Source of the DNA: Bacteroidales bacterium
GTDB lineage: Bacteria; Bacteroidota; Bacteroidia; Bacteroidales; P3
NCBI GenBank assembly: GCA_017559135.1
Contig: JAFYSZ010000001.1
Coordinates: 248,001 to 312,000, forward strand
Direction: 5' to 3'
DNA: 64,000 nucleotides
In this document: positions 16,964-24,502 of the stretch, piece by piece
How positions within the stretch are numbered: position 1 is the first letter of the stretch
Layout: each line of letters begins with the position of its first letter
The notes under the pieces: model-generated
What the model was told of the DNA's origin: nothing
The model's database searches: none
Seen by the model: the letters and a program-made list of their open reading frames with translations, nothing else
Position numbers and translations under genes: made by a program

Positions 16964-17845
16964 ATGAAAAAATTATCTATTATTATTTTAACACTTGTTT
17001 TCACAAGTTTAGCATTCGCACAAGCACCAAAAGGATTTGAAACCGATAAATCAGGAGTGATATACAGAGTTGATGTTGCAAATCCGCAAGGAAAACCAAT
17101 CACGGAAGGTACAATAGTTCACGGACACTACAAAGTGTATTTTGGAGACTCTCTAATATTCCAAAATTACGATAAACCAGCCGCTCCAATGTTTGGAGCA
17201 ATGTCTCAAAATCGTGCATTCAAAGGAGATTTGATTGATGGATTATTCTTAATGAAAGAAGGAGAAACATTTACCTTTGCCTTCGTTTACGATTCTATTA
17301 AAAAAGTACAACAAGTTCCTCCTTTCTTTAAAGAAGGCGACTATGCGTATTATTCAGTTCAAATAACAAAATCACAAAGCCTTGAAGATTTTCAAAGAGA
17401 GCAAGATTCTATTCGTAAAGAGCAAATGAGAATAAATGATAGTCTGCAATTAGTAGAATTAGATAGAGTAATGGAATATTTATCTAATAATCAGATTTCA
17501 AATATTCCTTTTGATGATATTTATTACAAAAAATTATCTTCTGGAAGTGGAGAAAAACCAAAAGAAAACGACCAAGTAAAAGTACATTACACAGGAAAAT
17601 TTCTTGATGGTAAAGTATTCGATTCTTCAATTCCAAGAAACGAACCTTTAAGCTTTACAATAGGAAAAGGGCAAATGATAAAAGGATTTGAAATTGGTGT
17701 AAAACTAATGCAAAAAGGTGAAAAAGCAGTTATTGTTATACCTTCTGCCTTAGCGTACGGAGCAAGACAAAGAGGAGAAATTCCTCCATACTCTCCACTC
17801 GTATTTGAATTGGAATTAGTTGATATTATTTCTCCCAATAAATAA
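16964..17845 (+). CDS. Exported FKBP-type prolyl isomerase (third of three)
   Basis: A 293-residue protein with a cleavable signal peptide (ending near LAFAQA) and no lipobox cysteine. An N-terminal degenerate FKBP-like domain spans about residues 25-125. The C-terminal domain (about 180-293) is canonical: VKVHYTGKFLDGKVFDSS, then GQMIKGFEIGVKLMQKGEKA, then IPSALAYGARQRGEIPPYSPLVFEL. This is the member of the trio most likely to be an active periplasmic isomerase. Gene duplication followed by divergence would explain the three adjacent copies. Confidence 0.88.
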   Translation: MKKLSIIILTLVFTSLAFAQAPKGFETDKSGVIYRVDVANPQGKPITEGTIVHGHYKVYFGDSLIFQNYDKPAAPMFGAMSQNRAFKGDLIDGLFLMKEGETFTFAFVYDSIKKVQQVPPFFKEGDYAYYSVQITKSQSLEDFQREQDSIRKEQMRINDSLQLVELDRVMEYLSNNQISNIPFDDIYYKKLSSGSGEKPKENDQVKVHYTGKFLDGKVFDSSIPRNEPLSFTIGKGQMIKGFEIGVKLMQKGEKAVIVIPSALAYGARQRGEIPPYSPLVFELELVDIISPNK

Positions 17846-17851
17846 GAAATA

Positions 17852-18664
17852 ATGAAATTAAAACTCTCAAAACCTCTCGTAGTCTTTGATATAGAATCCA
17901 CAGGCTTGATTGTAGGCAAAGATAAAATAGTAGAACTATGTCTAATTAAAGTAATGCCTGATGGAAGTGAGATTGAAAAGTTATATAGAATCAATCCCGA
18001 ACAGCATATTCCAGAAGAAACAACAGCAATTCATGGAATAAAGGATAAAGACGTTGAAAATTGTCCAACCTTTACTCAATTAGCACCCGAATTGCTTAAT
18101 TTTATAGGAAATGCTGACCTTTGCGGATACAATTCTAATAAATTTGATGTCCCTCTTTTGGTTGAAGAATTTTTAAGAGCCGGAGTAGATTTCTCACTTC
18201 ATAATCGCCGAATCATTGATGTGCAAAATATTTTCCATAAAATGGAACCAAGAAATTTAAAAGGTGCTTACAAATTTTATTGTGATAAAGACCTTACCGA
18301 TGCACACACTGCAAATGCAGATACAAGGGCAACACTTGAGGTATTCAAAGCTCAACTTAAACGATACGAAGGAGCTGAATACGAAGACAATGAAGGAAAA
18401 ATTTCAACTCCTATTGTAAATGATATGAACAAACTTTCCGCTTTTACAAAGACAGGAAATTGGGCGGATTTAGTAGGACACATTTATTATAACAAAGAAA
18501 ATAAGGAGTGTTTCAACTTTGGAAAACATAAAGGCTGTGAAGTTGAAAAAGTTTTTGAAATAGAACCTGCATATTATGCTTGGATGATGAACTCAGACTT
18601 TCCTTTATCAACCAAAAAACTAATTACCGAAATCAGAACTCGTAAACTATTAAAAAATAATTAG
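17852..18664 (+). CDS. DEDDh-family 3'-5' exonuclease (DnaQ/Pol III epsilon-like)
   Basis: A 270-residue exonuclease. Exo I motif VVFDIESTGL supplies the first Asp and Glu (about residues 11-20), Exo II NSNKFDVPLL the second Asp, and Exo III HTANADTRATLEV the His and last Asp. ETTAIHGI is the conserved segment between Exo I and II. The last 70 residues (KENKECFNFGKHKGCEVEKVF...YYAWMMNSDFPLSTKK) resemble the small module often attached to DnaQ-like exonucleases in Bacteroidota. It could proofread or trim DNA; a specific polymerase partner cannot be inferred. It starts 6 bp after the FKBP gene. Confidence 0.9.
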   Translation: MKLKLSKPLVVFDIESTGLIVGKDKIVELCLIKVMPDGSEIEKLYRINPEQHIPEETTAIHGIKDKDVENCPTFTQLAPELLNFIGNADLCGYNSNKFDVPLLVEEFLRAGVDFSLHNRRIIDVQNIFHKMEPRNLKGAYKFYCDKDLTDAHTANADTRATLEVFKAQLKRYEGAEYEDNEGKISTPIVNDMNKLSAFTKTGNWADLVGHIYYNKENKECFNFGKHKGCEVEKVFEIEPAYYAWMMNSDFPLSTKKLITEIRTRKLLKNN

Positions 18665-18665
18665 T

Positions 18666-19280
18666 ATGAAGATTATTTGTGTAGGAAGAAACTACGAGCA
18701 ACACATAAAAGAATTATCAAATTCACGACCAACTGCACCTGTTCTCTTTCTTAAACCAGATACTGCTTTGGTTAAAGGAGGAGAGGCTTTTTATTATCCT
18801 GATTTTTCGCAGCATATTGATTATGAATGCGAAATAGTGGTTAAGATTTCAAAGATAGGAAAGAGTATTCCGGTTTCTTGTGCAAAGAATCATTATGAAG
18901 AAGTAGCCTTAGGCTTAGACCTTACTTGTAGAGACTTGCAAGAAAAGGAAAAAGAAAAGTCTTTACCTTGGACACTCTCAAAAGCCTTTGACTATTCTGC
19001 ACCAATCAGCGAATTTTTCTCCTTAAAAGAATTAGGAAAAGATATTCAAGACCTTAATTTCTCACTATTGAAAAATGGAAACATTGTTCAAAAAGCCAAT
19101 ACCTCGCAAATGATTTTCTCCGTTGATGAAATCATTTCGTATATCTCTCAATTTATTTCCTTAAAAGTTGGAGACTTGATTTTTACGGGTACCCCCGCAG
19201 GCGTTGGCCCAATAAAAATAGGAGATAAACTTGTAGGTGTTTTAGAAGGTAAAGAAATATTGAAGTGTGAAATAAAATAA
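18666..19280 (+). CDS. Fumarylacetoacetate hydrolase-family protein
   Basis: A 204-residue FAH-fold enzyme. Visible hallmarks: the N-terminal CVGRNYEQHIKEL, the metal-binding acidic set in IDYECEIVVKI and LDLTCRDLQ, the K-x-FD motif LSKAFDYSAP, and the C-terminal GDLIFTGTPAGVGPI. Family members hydrolyse, decarboxylate or isomerise C-C bonds in acylpyruvates. The short length fits the acylpyruvase/oxaloacetate decarboxylase-like class, but the substrate is unknown. It starts 1 bp after the exonuclease stop. Confidence 0.9.
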   Translation: MKIICVGRNYEQHIKELSNSRPTAPVLFLKPDTALVKGGEAFYYPDFSQHIDYECEIVVKISKIGKSIPVSCAKNHYEEVALGLDLTCRDLQEKEKEKSLPWTLSKAFDYSAPISEFFSLKELGKDIQDLNFSLLKNGNIVQKANTSQMIFSVDEIISYISQFISLKVGDLIFTGTPAGVGPIKIGDKLVGVLEGKEILKCEIK

Positions 19281-19292
19281 AAACAAAAAACT

Positions 19293-20948
19293 ATGTTATT
19301 GTCCATACAAATAGAGAATTATGCACTGATACGTTCCACAAATATTGATTTTTCAAAAGGATTTACCTCTATTTGTGGAGAAACAGGGGCTGGAAAGTCC
19401 ATTTTGCTTGGAGCCTTAGCCTTAGTACTTGGTCAAAGAGCCGATAGTGAAGTCTTACTTGATAAAGAAAAAAAATGTTTCATTGAAGCAATTTTTTCTA
19501 TTTCCGCTCAGCTTAAACCTCTTTTTGAGGACAATGACTTGGATTTTGATTTAGAATCCACCTTCCGTAGAGAAATTCTGCCAAGTGGTAAATCGCGTGC
19601 TTTTATCAACGATACTCCTGTTAGTCTTAGTGTTATGAAACAAATAGGAGACTGTTTAGTAGATATACATTCTCAACACAACACAATAAATCTTAATGAT
19701 AAATCATTTCAACTTTCAATTCTTGATTCACATCTTGAAGATAGCCAATTACTAAAAGATTATTCTGAAAAATTTAGGCAATATACTCAACTGTCTTCTC
19801 AAATAGAAAAATTAAAAGAACAATTATCGGAGTTTGAAAAGGAAAGTTCGTATGTGAATTTCTTGTATGAAGAACTTGAAAACGCAAAATTAAAAGAGGG
19901 TGAACAAGAAGAATTACAAGAGAGTGTTGATTTAATGTCTAATAGTGAAAATATTAAAACACAAATAATTAACTCACTTTCACTTTTTGAGACAGAGGAT
20001 TATCCAAGCGTGATAACAAATCTTTATGAGATAAAAAACAATCTTTCAAAAATAGAAAATCTAAACAAAACCACAAAAGAACTTTACTCTCGCACTGAAT
20101 CGGCCTTCATTGAACTAAAAGATATTTTTTCAGAACTTCAAACCTTTAACGATTCCATAGTTTTTGATGCACAACTTTTAGAAGAAAATTCTCAACGTTT
20201 AGATTTTATTTTCAAATTACAATTAAAACACAATGTGGAAACCGTTGTTGATTTATTGAAAATAAAGGAAGAATTATCTAATCAAATCAATCAAAATTCG
20301 GATTTAGAGTTTGAAATAAATAAGTTACGAGAAGAAGAAAATATTTTACGAGAAAAATTAATTATTCTCGCAAAAAAAATTTTTAATTCACGTAAAAAAT
20401 CTGCTGAAAAGGTAGAAGCATCTCTTTTACCTTTGTTTGAAGCGATGGGAATGAAGAATGCTGTTTTGAAAATAGAGGTAGCGGAGGCCGAAAAGCTTAA
20501 TCGAACAGCAGGAGAGGTGGAATTTCTTTTTAATGCAAACAAAACTATTGCAAATCAATTTAGAACTTTAAATAAAGTGGCATCTGGTGGAGAATTATCA
20601 AGACTTATGCTTGCTTTAAAGGCGATTCATCTTGAAAAAGACAATATGCCGACTTTGATTTTTGACGAAATAGATAGTGGAATTTCAGGAGAAATTGCTT
20701 CAAAAGTTGCTTTGATAATGAAAAATATGGCGGAAAATCGTCAAATCATTGCAATCACACACTTACCTCAGATTGCAGCAAAAGCAGACAATCAATTTAA
20801 AGTTTATAAAAGCGATATTGGAAATCAAACAGAATCAAAAATCACTCTTTTATCAAAAGAAGAAAGAGTGATTGAAATAGCAAAAATGTTATCTGATGAA
20901 AATCCGACTGAGGCAGCCTTGACTAATTCTCGCGAATTACTCTCTTAG
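19293..20948 (+). CDS. recN: DNA repair protein RecN
   Basis: A 551-residue SMC-like ATPase, normal RecN length. Walker A is CGETGAGKSILLGALALVLG (residues about 29-48). The HSQHNTINL segment, long coiled coils (about 160-360), the ABC signature ASGGELSRLMLALK, and Walker B TLIFDEIDSGISG with the HLPQIAAKAD switch follow. RecN acts early in double-strand break repair. The last 26 bp overlap the end of the converging gene on the other strand. Confidence 0.97.
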   Translation: MLLSIQIENYALIRSTNIDFSKGFTSICGETGAGKSILLGALALVLGQRADSEVLLDKEKKCFIEAIFSISAQLKPLFEDNDLDFDLESTFRREILPSGKSRAFINDTPVSLSVMKQIGDCLVDIHSQHNTINLNDKSFQLSILDSHLEDSQLLKDYSEKFRQYTQLSSQIEKLKEQLSEFEKESSYVNFLYEELENAKLKEGEQEELQESVDLMSNSENIKTQIINSLSLFETEDYPSVITNLYEIKNNLSKIENLNKTTKELYSRTESAFIELKDIFSELQTFNDSIVFDAQLLEENSQRLDFIFKLQLKHNVETVVDLLKIKEELSNQINQNSDLEFEINKLREEENILREKLIILAKKIFNSRKKSAEKVEASLLPLFEAMGMKNAVLKIEVAEAEKLNRTAGEVEFLFNANKTIANQFRTLNKVASGGELSRLMLALKAIHLEKDNMPTLIFDEIDSGISGEIASKVALIMKNMAENRQIIAITHLPQIAAKADNQFKVYKSDIGNQTESKITLLSKEERVIEIAKMLSDENPTEAALTNSRELLS

Positions 20949-21906
20949 TGTCTGCATCTTTTAAGTCTTCGTACCAATACTTCTTATCTAAATACTCAAT
21001 TTTGCGTACTTCGGTGTATTTCTCTGTCCAAGAATCAAAAGTGATACGCTTGGTCCAGTTAAAATACTTATCCTTTTCGTATTGATAGTAATACTCAATT
21101 GTTTTTACGCCTCTGTCGTTTACAGCAACTTCCGAAATCATATAATTGTGGACATCATATTCGTAAGTATAGGTTAAAAGTTTTTTATCCTTAGCATTAA
21201 ACACCTCTTTCTTTACAATCAATCCCTTATCGTTACGTTCAAAAGTTTCTCTACGAGTTTGTTTGTCGTTTCTTACTGTTATTTTTTCAATCATATCGTG
21301 TTTGTAATCACGTTTAATTGTAACTTTATCAACGTTTTTAGTGAAATGATAAGTAGAAATAGTATGAATCAAACTATCTTGTGGGCCATAGAAATATTCT
21401 ATCGTTTTATTTTCTCTTTCGTTTTGAGAATCCAAAGTGTATTTACTTAAAAAACCTTTTTGATTATAGAAAAATTCTTCTGTTCTCGTTAAAGTGTTAG
21501 CACCACCACGACTTTGAGGATATTCTACTTCAACAGTCTTTGCTAAACGACCAAGATAATTATATTCGTATGTGGTTACTGCAACAATTTTATTGTTTTC
21601 TTCCATCAAAGTCTTTTTTACCAACTGTTTATTGTTGTCATAAGTGTACTCAATGAATCTATCTTTTTTACCTTCTATGAAATTAACTCTTTCAGTCAAT
21701 TGTCTAAGGTTGTTAAACGTTAATTGATAATCATCAATAAAGCTTGTTCTTTGAGATTTTAAAGCAGAATCCGATTCAAACTTCATATATCTTACAGAAG
21801 AAGGGTATCCTGACAAATCATAATCCTTTGCCATATTAGGAATATCCTGAGAAAACGCAGTCAAACCTGCAAATAAAGCTATAAAACAAATAAAAAGTCT
21901 CTTCAT
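20923..21906 (-). CDS. Exported YD/RHS-repeat-like protein of unknown function
   Basis: A 327-residue protein from the ATG at 21906, with a signal peptide (MKRLFICFIALFAGLTAFSQ). The mature part is a chain of short beta units of the type YTYDNNKQLVKKTL, YEYNYLGRLAKTVE, FFYNQKGFLSKYTL, YEYDVHNYMISEVA. These resemble YD/RHS repeats (about 20 residues each), suggesting a small beta-shell or extended beta protein. I do not recognise a named family. A frame starting at 21927 is rejected because that TTG lies within the promoter box. Its 3' end overlaps recN. Confidence 0.75.
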   Translation of the reverse strand: MKRLFICFIALFAGLTAFSQDIPNMAKDYDLSGYPSSVRYMKFESDSALKSQRTSFIDDYQLTFNNLRQLTERVNFIEGKKDRFIEYTYDNNKQLVKKTLMEENNKIVAVTTYEYNYLGRLAKTVEVEYPQSRGGANTLTRTEEFFYNQKGFLSKYTLDSQNERENKTIEYFYGPQDSLIHTISTYHFTKNVDKVTIKRDYKHDMIEKITVRNDKQTRRETFERNDKGLIVKKEVFNAKDKKLLTYTYEYDVHNYMISEVAVNDRGVKTIEYYYQYEKDKYFNWTKRITFDSWTEKYTEVRKIEYLDKKYWYEDLKDADTKRVIREN

Positions 21907-21924
21907 AAAATCAATAAATTTTTG

Positions 21925-21932
21925 CAAATATA
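21925..21932 (-). promoter_or_regulatory. -7 box of the YD-repeat-like gene promoter
   Basis: TATATTTG on the minus strand, 18 bp before the ATG at 21906; a perfect TAnnTTTG. Confidence 0.7.
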
Positions 21933-21985
21933 GTGTTTTTTTGCGTATTTATTCAATAATTCATGAATTTTGTTTCATTATTTAT

Positions 21986-22018
21986 AAAAAAGGCGATTGA
22001 TTCTCTCAACCGCCTTTT
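21986..22018 (-). terminator. Hairpin terminator after the paired lipoprotein genes
   Basis: AGGCGATTGA (21991-22000) pairs with TCAACCGCCT (22006-22015), 10 bp with one mismatch around a 5-nt loop. The A-run at 21986-21990 gives the U-tract on the minus strand. Confidence 0.8.
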
Positions 22019-22028
22019 GAATTTTTCG

Positions 22029-22553
22029 TTACTCTATTTCTATACTGAATATTTGCGTAGTTGTAATATATGGACCGGTTGAACTAATATAAGGTGGTGG
22101 TACTGGTTCTCCGAAATCTTGCTCATCTTTACCCGAATAAATAGCAAGTTTATTATTTATTACCCATTTCCCTTTTGGTAAATTACTAACTAACACATTA
22201 GAGTTTCTGTATCTTGGAGTATTAGCACAAGTTGAATTAAACCATTTTTCTGTAACATAAATAGTATCATTAGATATTTCTGTGTCGATACGATACCACA
22301 TAGGTTTGTCTCTGTACCTACCCTCATCAGTTGGAAATTCCACATCTGTCTTTTTAATCAAAAGACTATTGCCTTCTAAAACAATAGTACACGTTGGAGG
22401 AAATTCAGAATAACCTATATTATCATAATAGTGAATAAGATCACTCAGATAAGTGTATTTAGCCTCCATATCTTCTTTTTCAGATTCGCAACTTGAAAAA
22501 CTAAATGAAATCATTAAAATCACTGACAATAATAAATAACTATACCTTTTCAT
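22029..22553 (-). CDS. Lipoprotein of unknown function, paralogue of the next gene
   Basis: A 174-residue lipoprotein: signal peptide with lipobox SFSSC (Cys about 22), then EAKYTYLSDL. A core shared with the neighbouring gene follows: a KKSDVEFP-like segment (here KKTDVEFP), YRIDTEISNDTIYVTEKWFN, TPRYRNSNVLVSNLPKGKWVINN, and a terminal QIFSIEIE. I recognise no family. The core is predicted to be a small beta-sandwich exposed in the periplasm or at the surface. It is the second gene of a two-gene operon ending in a terminator and clearly arose by tandem duplication. Confidence 0.75.
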   Translation of the reverse strand: MKRYSYLLLSVILMISFSFSSCESEKEDMEAKYTYLSDLIHYYDNIGYSEFPPTCTIVLEGNSLLIKKTDVEFPTDEGRYRDKPMWYRIDTEISNDTIYVTEKWFNSTCANTPRYRNSNVLVSNLPKGKWVINNKLAIYSGKDEQDFGEPVPPPYISSTGPYITTTQIFSIEIE

Positions 22554-22564
22554 AACATTTGTTT

Positions 22565-23047
22565 TTATTCTATTTCTATACTAAACATTTGTTTTGTTGA
22601 AACATAAGGACTTTCTTCATTGTAGGATTCATAATCATTAGGGAACAAAAGAAGACTATTATTTATCACCCATTTACCTTTCGGAATATTAGCAACAAAT
22701 ATATTAGAGTTTCTATACCTTGGAGTTTCCGAAACAAGGGCATTAAACCATTTTTCTGTAACATAAATAGTGTCATTAGATATTTCCGTATCAATACGAT
22801 AAAACATAGGATTTATGTTATGGGCACTTGGAAATTCTACATCTGATTTTTTAATCAAAATATTATTGTCATACGTTTCAACAAGACAAGATGTATTCCA
22901 AGTAAAACTAATACCCCCATAATAATTAAAATCACTTAAATATGTATACTTTGCCTCTATTTCTTCTTGGTCAGACTCACAACTTATGAAACCAAACGAA
23001 ATTACTACTAAAAATATAGCAAGTAATAAATCAATCTTTTTTTTCAT
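22565..23047 (-). CDS. Lipoprotein of unknown function, tandem paralogue
   Basis: A 160-residue lipoprotein, lipobox FISC (Cys about 23). It shares nearly the entire mature core with the gene 11 bp downstream, including KKSDVEFP, the invariant block YRIDTEISNDTIYVTEKWFN, and TPRYRNSN followed by PKGKWVINN. The most divergent parts are the segment after the lipobox and the loop before the last strand, where this copy has NDYESYNEESPYVS and the other a proline-rich EPVPPPYISS stretch. Function unknown. Transcription probably starts at the TATTTTTG box 23 bp upstream. Confidence 0.75.
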   Translation of the reverse strand: MKKKIDLLLAIFLVVISFGFISCESDQEEIEAKYTYLSDFNYYGGISFTWNTSCLVETYDNNILIKKSDVEFPSAHNINPMFYRIDTEISNDTIYVTEKWFNALVSETPRYRNSNIFVANIPKGKWVINNSLLLFPNDYESYNEESPYVSTKQMFSIEIE

Positions 23048-23070
23048 ATTATTTATTTTTTATTCAATTG

Positions 23071-23078
23071 CAAAAATA
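23071..23078 (-). promoter_or_regulatory. -7 box of the lipoprotein-pair promoter
   Basis: TATTTTTG on the minus strand, 23 bp before the ATG at 23047. Confidence 0.55.
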
Positions 23079-23104
23079 CGCACATTATTCTTTTTATCCA
23101 AAAA

Positions 23105-23182
23105 TATAAGCTATAAAACTTATATAAGTAAATTATAAGTAATTTAGATTATAATTTCAAAATATAAGTTTTATAGCTTATA
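23105..23182. repeat. Perfect 21-bp inverted repeat with a 36-bp AT-rich spacer
   Basis: Arms at 23105-23125 and 23162-23182 are exact reverse complements (core AAGCTATAAAACTTATA). The spacer carries further ATAAGT/ATTATA words. It lies between the end of the nitrilase gene and the promoter of the lipoprotein pair. No T-tract directly follows, so it is not a textbook terminator; a regulator site or a small mobile-element remnant are alternatives. Confidence 0.8.
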
Positions 23183-23222
23183 AGTTCTCAATTGCCTCTT
23201 TCAATTTTTCTTTCAACTATCT

Positions 23223-23987
23223 TTAATCCCAATCCAATGCAACAGGGAATTTCTTACGATATTCGTTTAAGGCTTCCTTGTCTAAGGTTGCGTAAATGAT
23301 TTCTTCGCTGTTGTCTTTTGCTCTTACTATTGTATCGCCTTGATAGTTTATGGCTATTGAGGCTCCTTTATAGGTGTAGCCTTTTTTGTCTATGCCTATG
23401 CGATTTGAACCTAAGACGTAGGCTTGATTCTCTATTGCTCTTGCTGGTAAAAGCATTTCCCAATGAGAAATTCTGTCATCTGCCCAACTTGCTACGTATA
23501 TCAAAATATCGTAGTCGTAGCCTTTCTCTTGCGAAAAGTCGTTTCTTGCCCATTGTGGAAAGCGTAGGTCATAGCAAGTAAGAAGTTTTATTCTCCAACC
23601 TTTGTATTCTACTATTAAAGGTTTGTTTCCTCTGCTGACAACCTTTGGTTCTTTTGAAAGACAGAATAGATGTGCTTTGTCGTAGTAGGAAACGCTATCT
23701 TTTGTAACAAAGAATTGTCTGTTTACATAGCCTTCTCCTTCTTTTATCAATATGCTTGCATCTACTGCTATGTCTTTTTCTTTTGCTATTTGTTTTAAAA
23801 ACTCCAAACTTTCTCCTTGCATATCTTCTGCAAAGTTTGTGTCGATTGTAAAGCCTGTTGTGTACATTTCTGGAAAGATTAATAAATCGGTGTCTTTCTC
23901 TAAGTGTTCTAAGGCTTGTTTGTAGCGTTCAATATTCTGCTGAGTTTGGTTGTCTTTTGTGTCTGCTTGATATATTGCTATTTTCAT
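23223..23987 (-). CDS. Nitrilase-family omega-amidase (YafV-like)
   Basis: A 254-residue carbon-nitrogen hydrolase read from the ATG at 23987. The catalytic triad is visible: Glu in LLIFPEMYTTGF (about residue 42), Lys in YYDKAHLF (about 110), Cys in LLTCYDLRFPQWAR (about 143). The FPE..TGF, DLRFP and ASWADDR..HWEMLLPARAIENQ motifs are typical of omega-amidases, which deaminate 2-oxoglutaramate/2-oxosuccinamate to repair transamination by-products. A 13-residue upstream extension in frame is rejected for lack of a good start. It is the third gene of the ribF-LRR-nitrilase run. Confidence 0.9.
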   Translation of the reverse strand: MKIAIYQADTKDNQTQQNIERYKQALEHLEKDTDLLIFPEMYTTGFTIDTNFAEDMQGESLEFLKQIAKEKDIAVDASILIKEGEGYVNRQFFVTKDSVSYYDKAHLFCLSKEPKVVSRGNKPLIVEYKGWRIKLLTCYDLRFPQWARNDFSQEKGYDYDILIYVASWADDRISHWEMLLPARAIENQAYVLGSNRIGIDKKGYTYKGASIAINYQGDTIVRAKDNSEEIIYATLDKEALNEYRKKFPVALDWD

Positions 23988-24007
23988 ATACTTTCTTTTT
24001 TTAAAAT

Positions 24008-24502
24008 TTATCGTCCACAGTTGCAAGGGTGATCCATTCTTACTCTTGCTCTTGGGAAAAGTGATTTTATATATTTTTGTTCTTCTTTATTCATTTGTAT
24101 TGCTCTAAGGTCGAGATATTTCAAGTCCCATTTCTCAAACTCTTTTGGTAGAGTGTAGATAGGGTTGTCCCACATTATTAGGGTGTCTAATGAGAGTTCG
24201 GATAGGGAAGGAGGTAGGGAGTCTATGTAGTTAGAAGATAAATCTAAGTAATGTAGGTTGCGTAAGGTTGATAACGAATCGGGTATGTGTTTTATTTTAT
24301 TCTTGTTTAAAATTAGTTTTTCTAAATTCGGAAATTCAAATACTTCATTTGGTATTTGTTTCAGTCTTTGTTTGGAAAGGTCAAGACAGGTTACACAATC
24401 TTTTTGCTTTAAAGCCTCTTCTAATGATTTGTAACAAGGTTGTTGTGCTTGGCAAATAAATGTAAAAAGCAGGCTAATTATCAGATAGTATGTTTTTTGC
24501 AT
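24008..24502 (-). CDS. Exported leucine-rich-repeat protein
   Basis: A 164-residue protein with a signal peptide (ending near CQAQ) and four to five leucine-rich repeats (residues about 35-140): LDLSKQRLKQIP, LEKLILNKNKIKHIP, LHYLDLSSNYIDSLP, LDTLIMWDNPIYTLP, LKYLDLRAIQMN. A cysteine pair near each end (CYK...CVTC and HPCNCGR) probably caps the solenoid. LRR proteins bind other proteins; the target is unknown. The ATG lies 29 bp inside the end of ribF, so the two are transcribed together. Confidence 0.85.
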   Translation of the reverse strand: MQKTYYLIISLLFTFICQAQQPCYKSLEEALKQKDCVTCLDLSKQRLKQIPNEVFEFPNLEKLILNKNKIKHIPDSLSTLRNLHYLDLSSNYIDSLPPSLSELSLDTLIMWDNPIYTLPKEFEKWDLKYLDLRAIQMNKEEQKYIKSLFPRARVRMDHPCNCGR

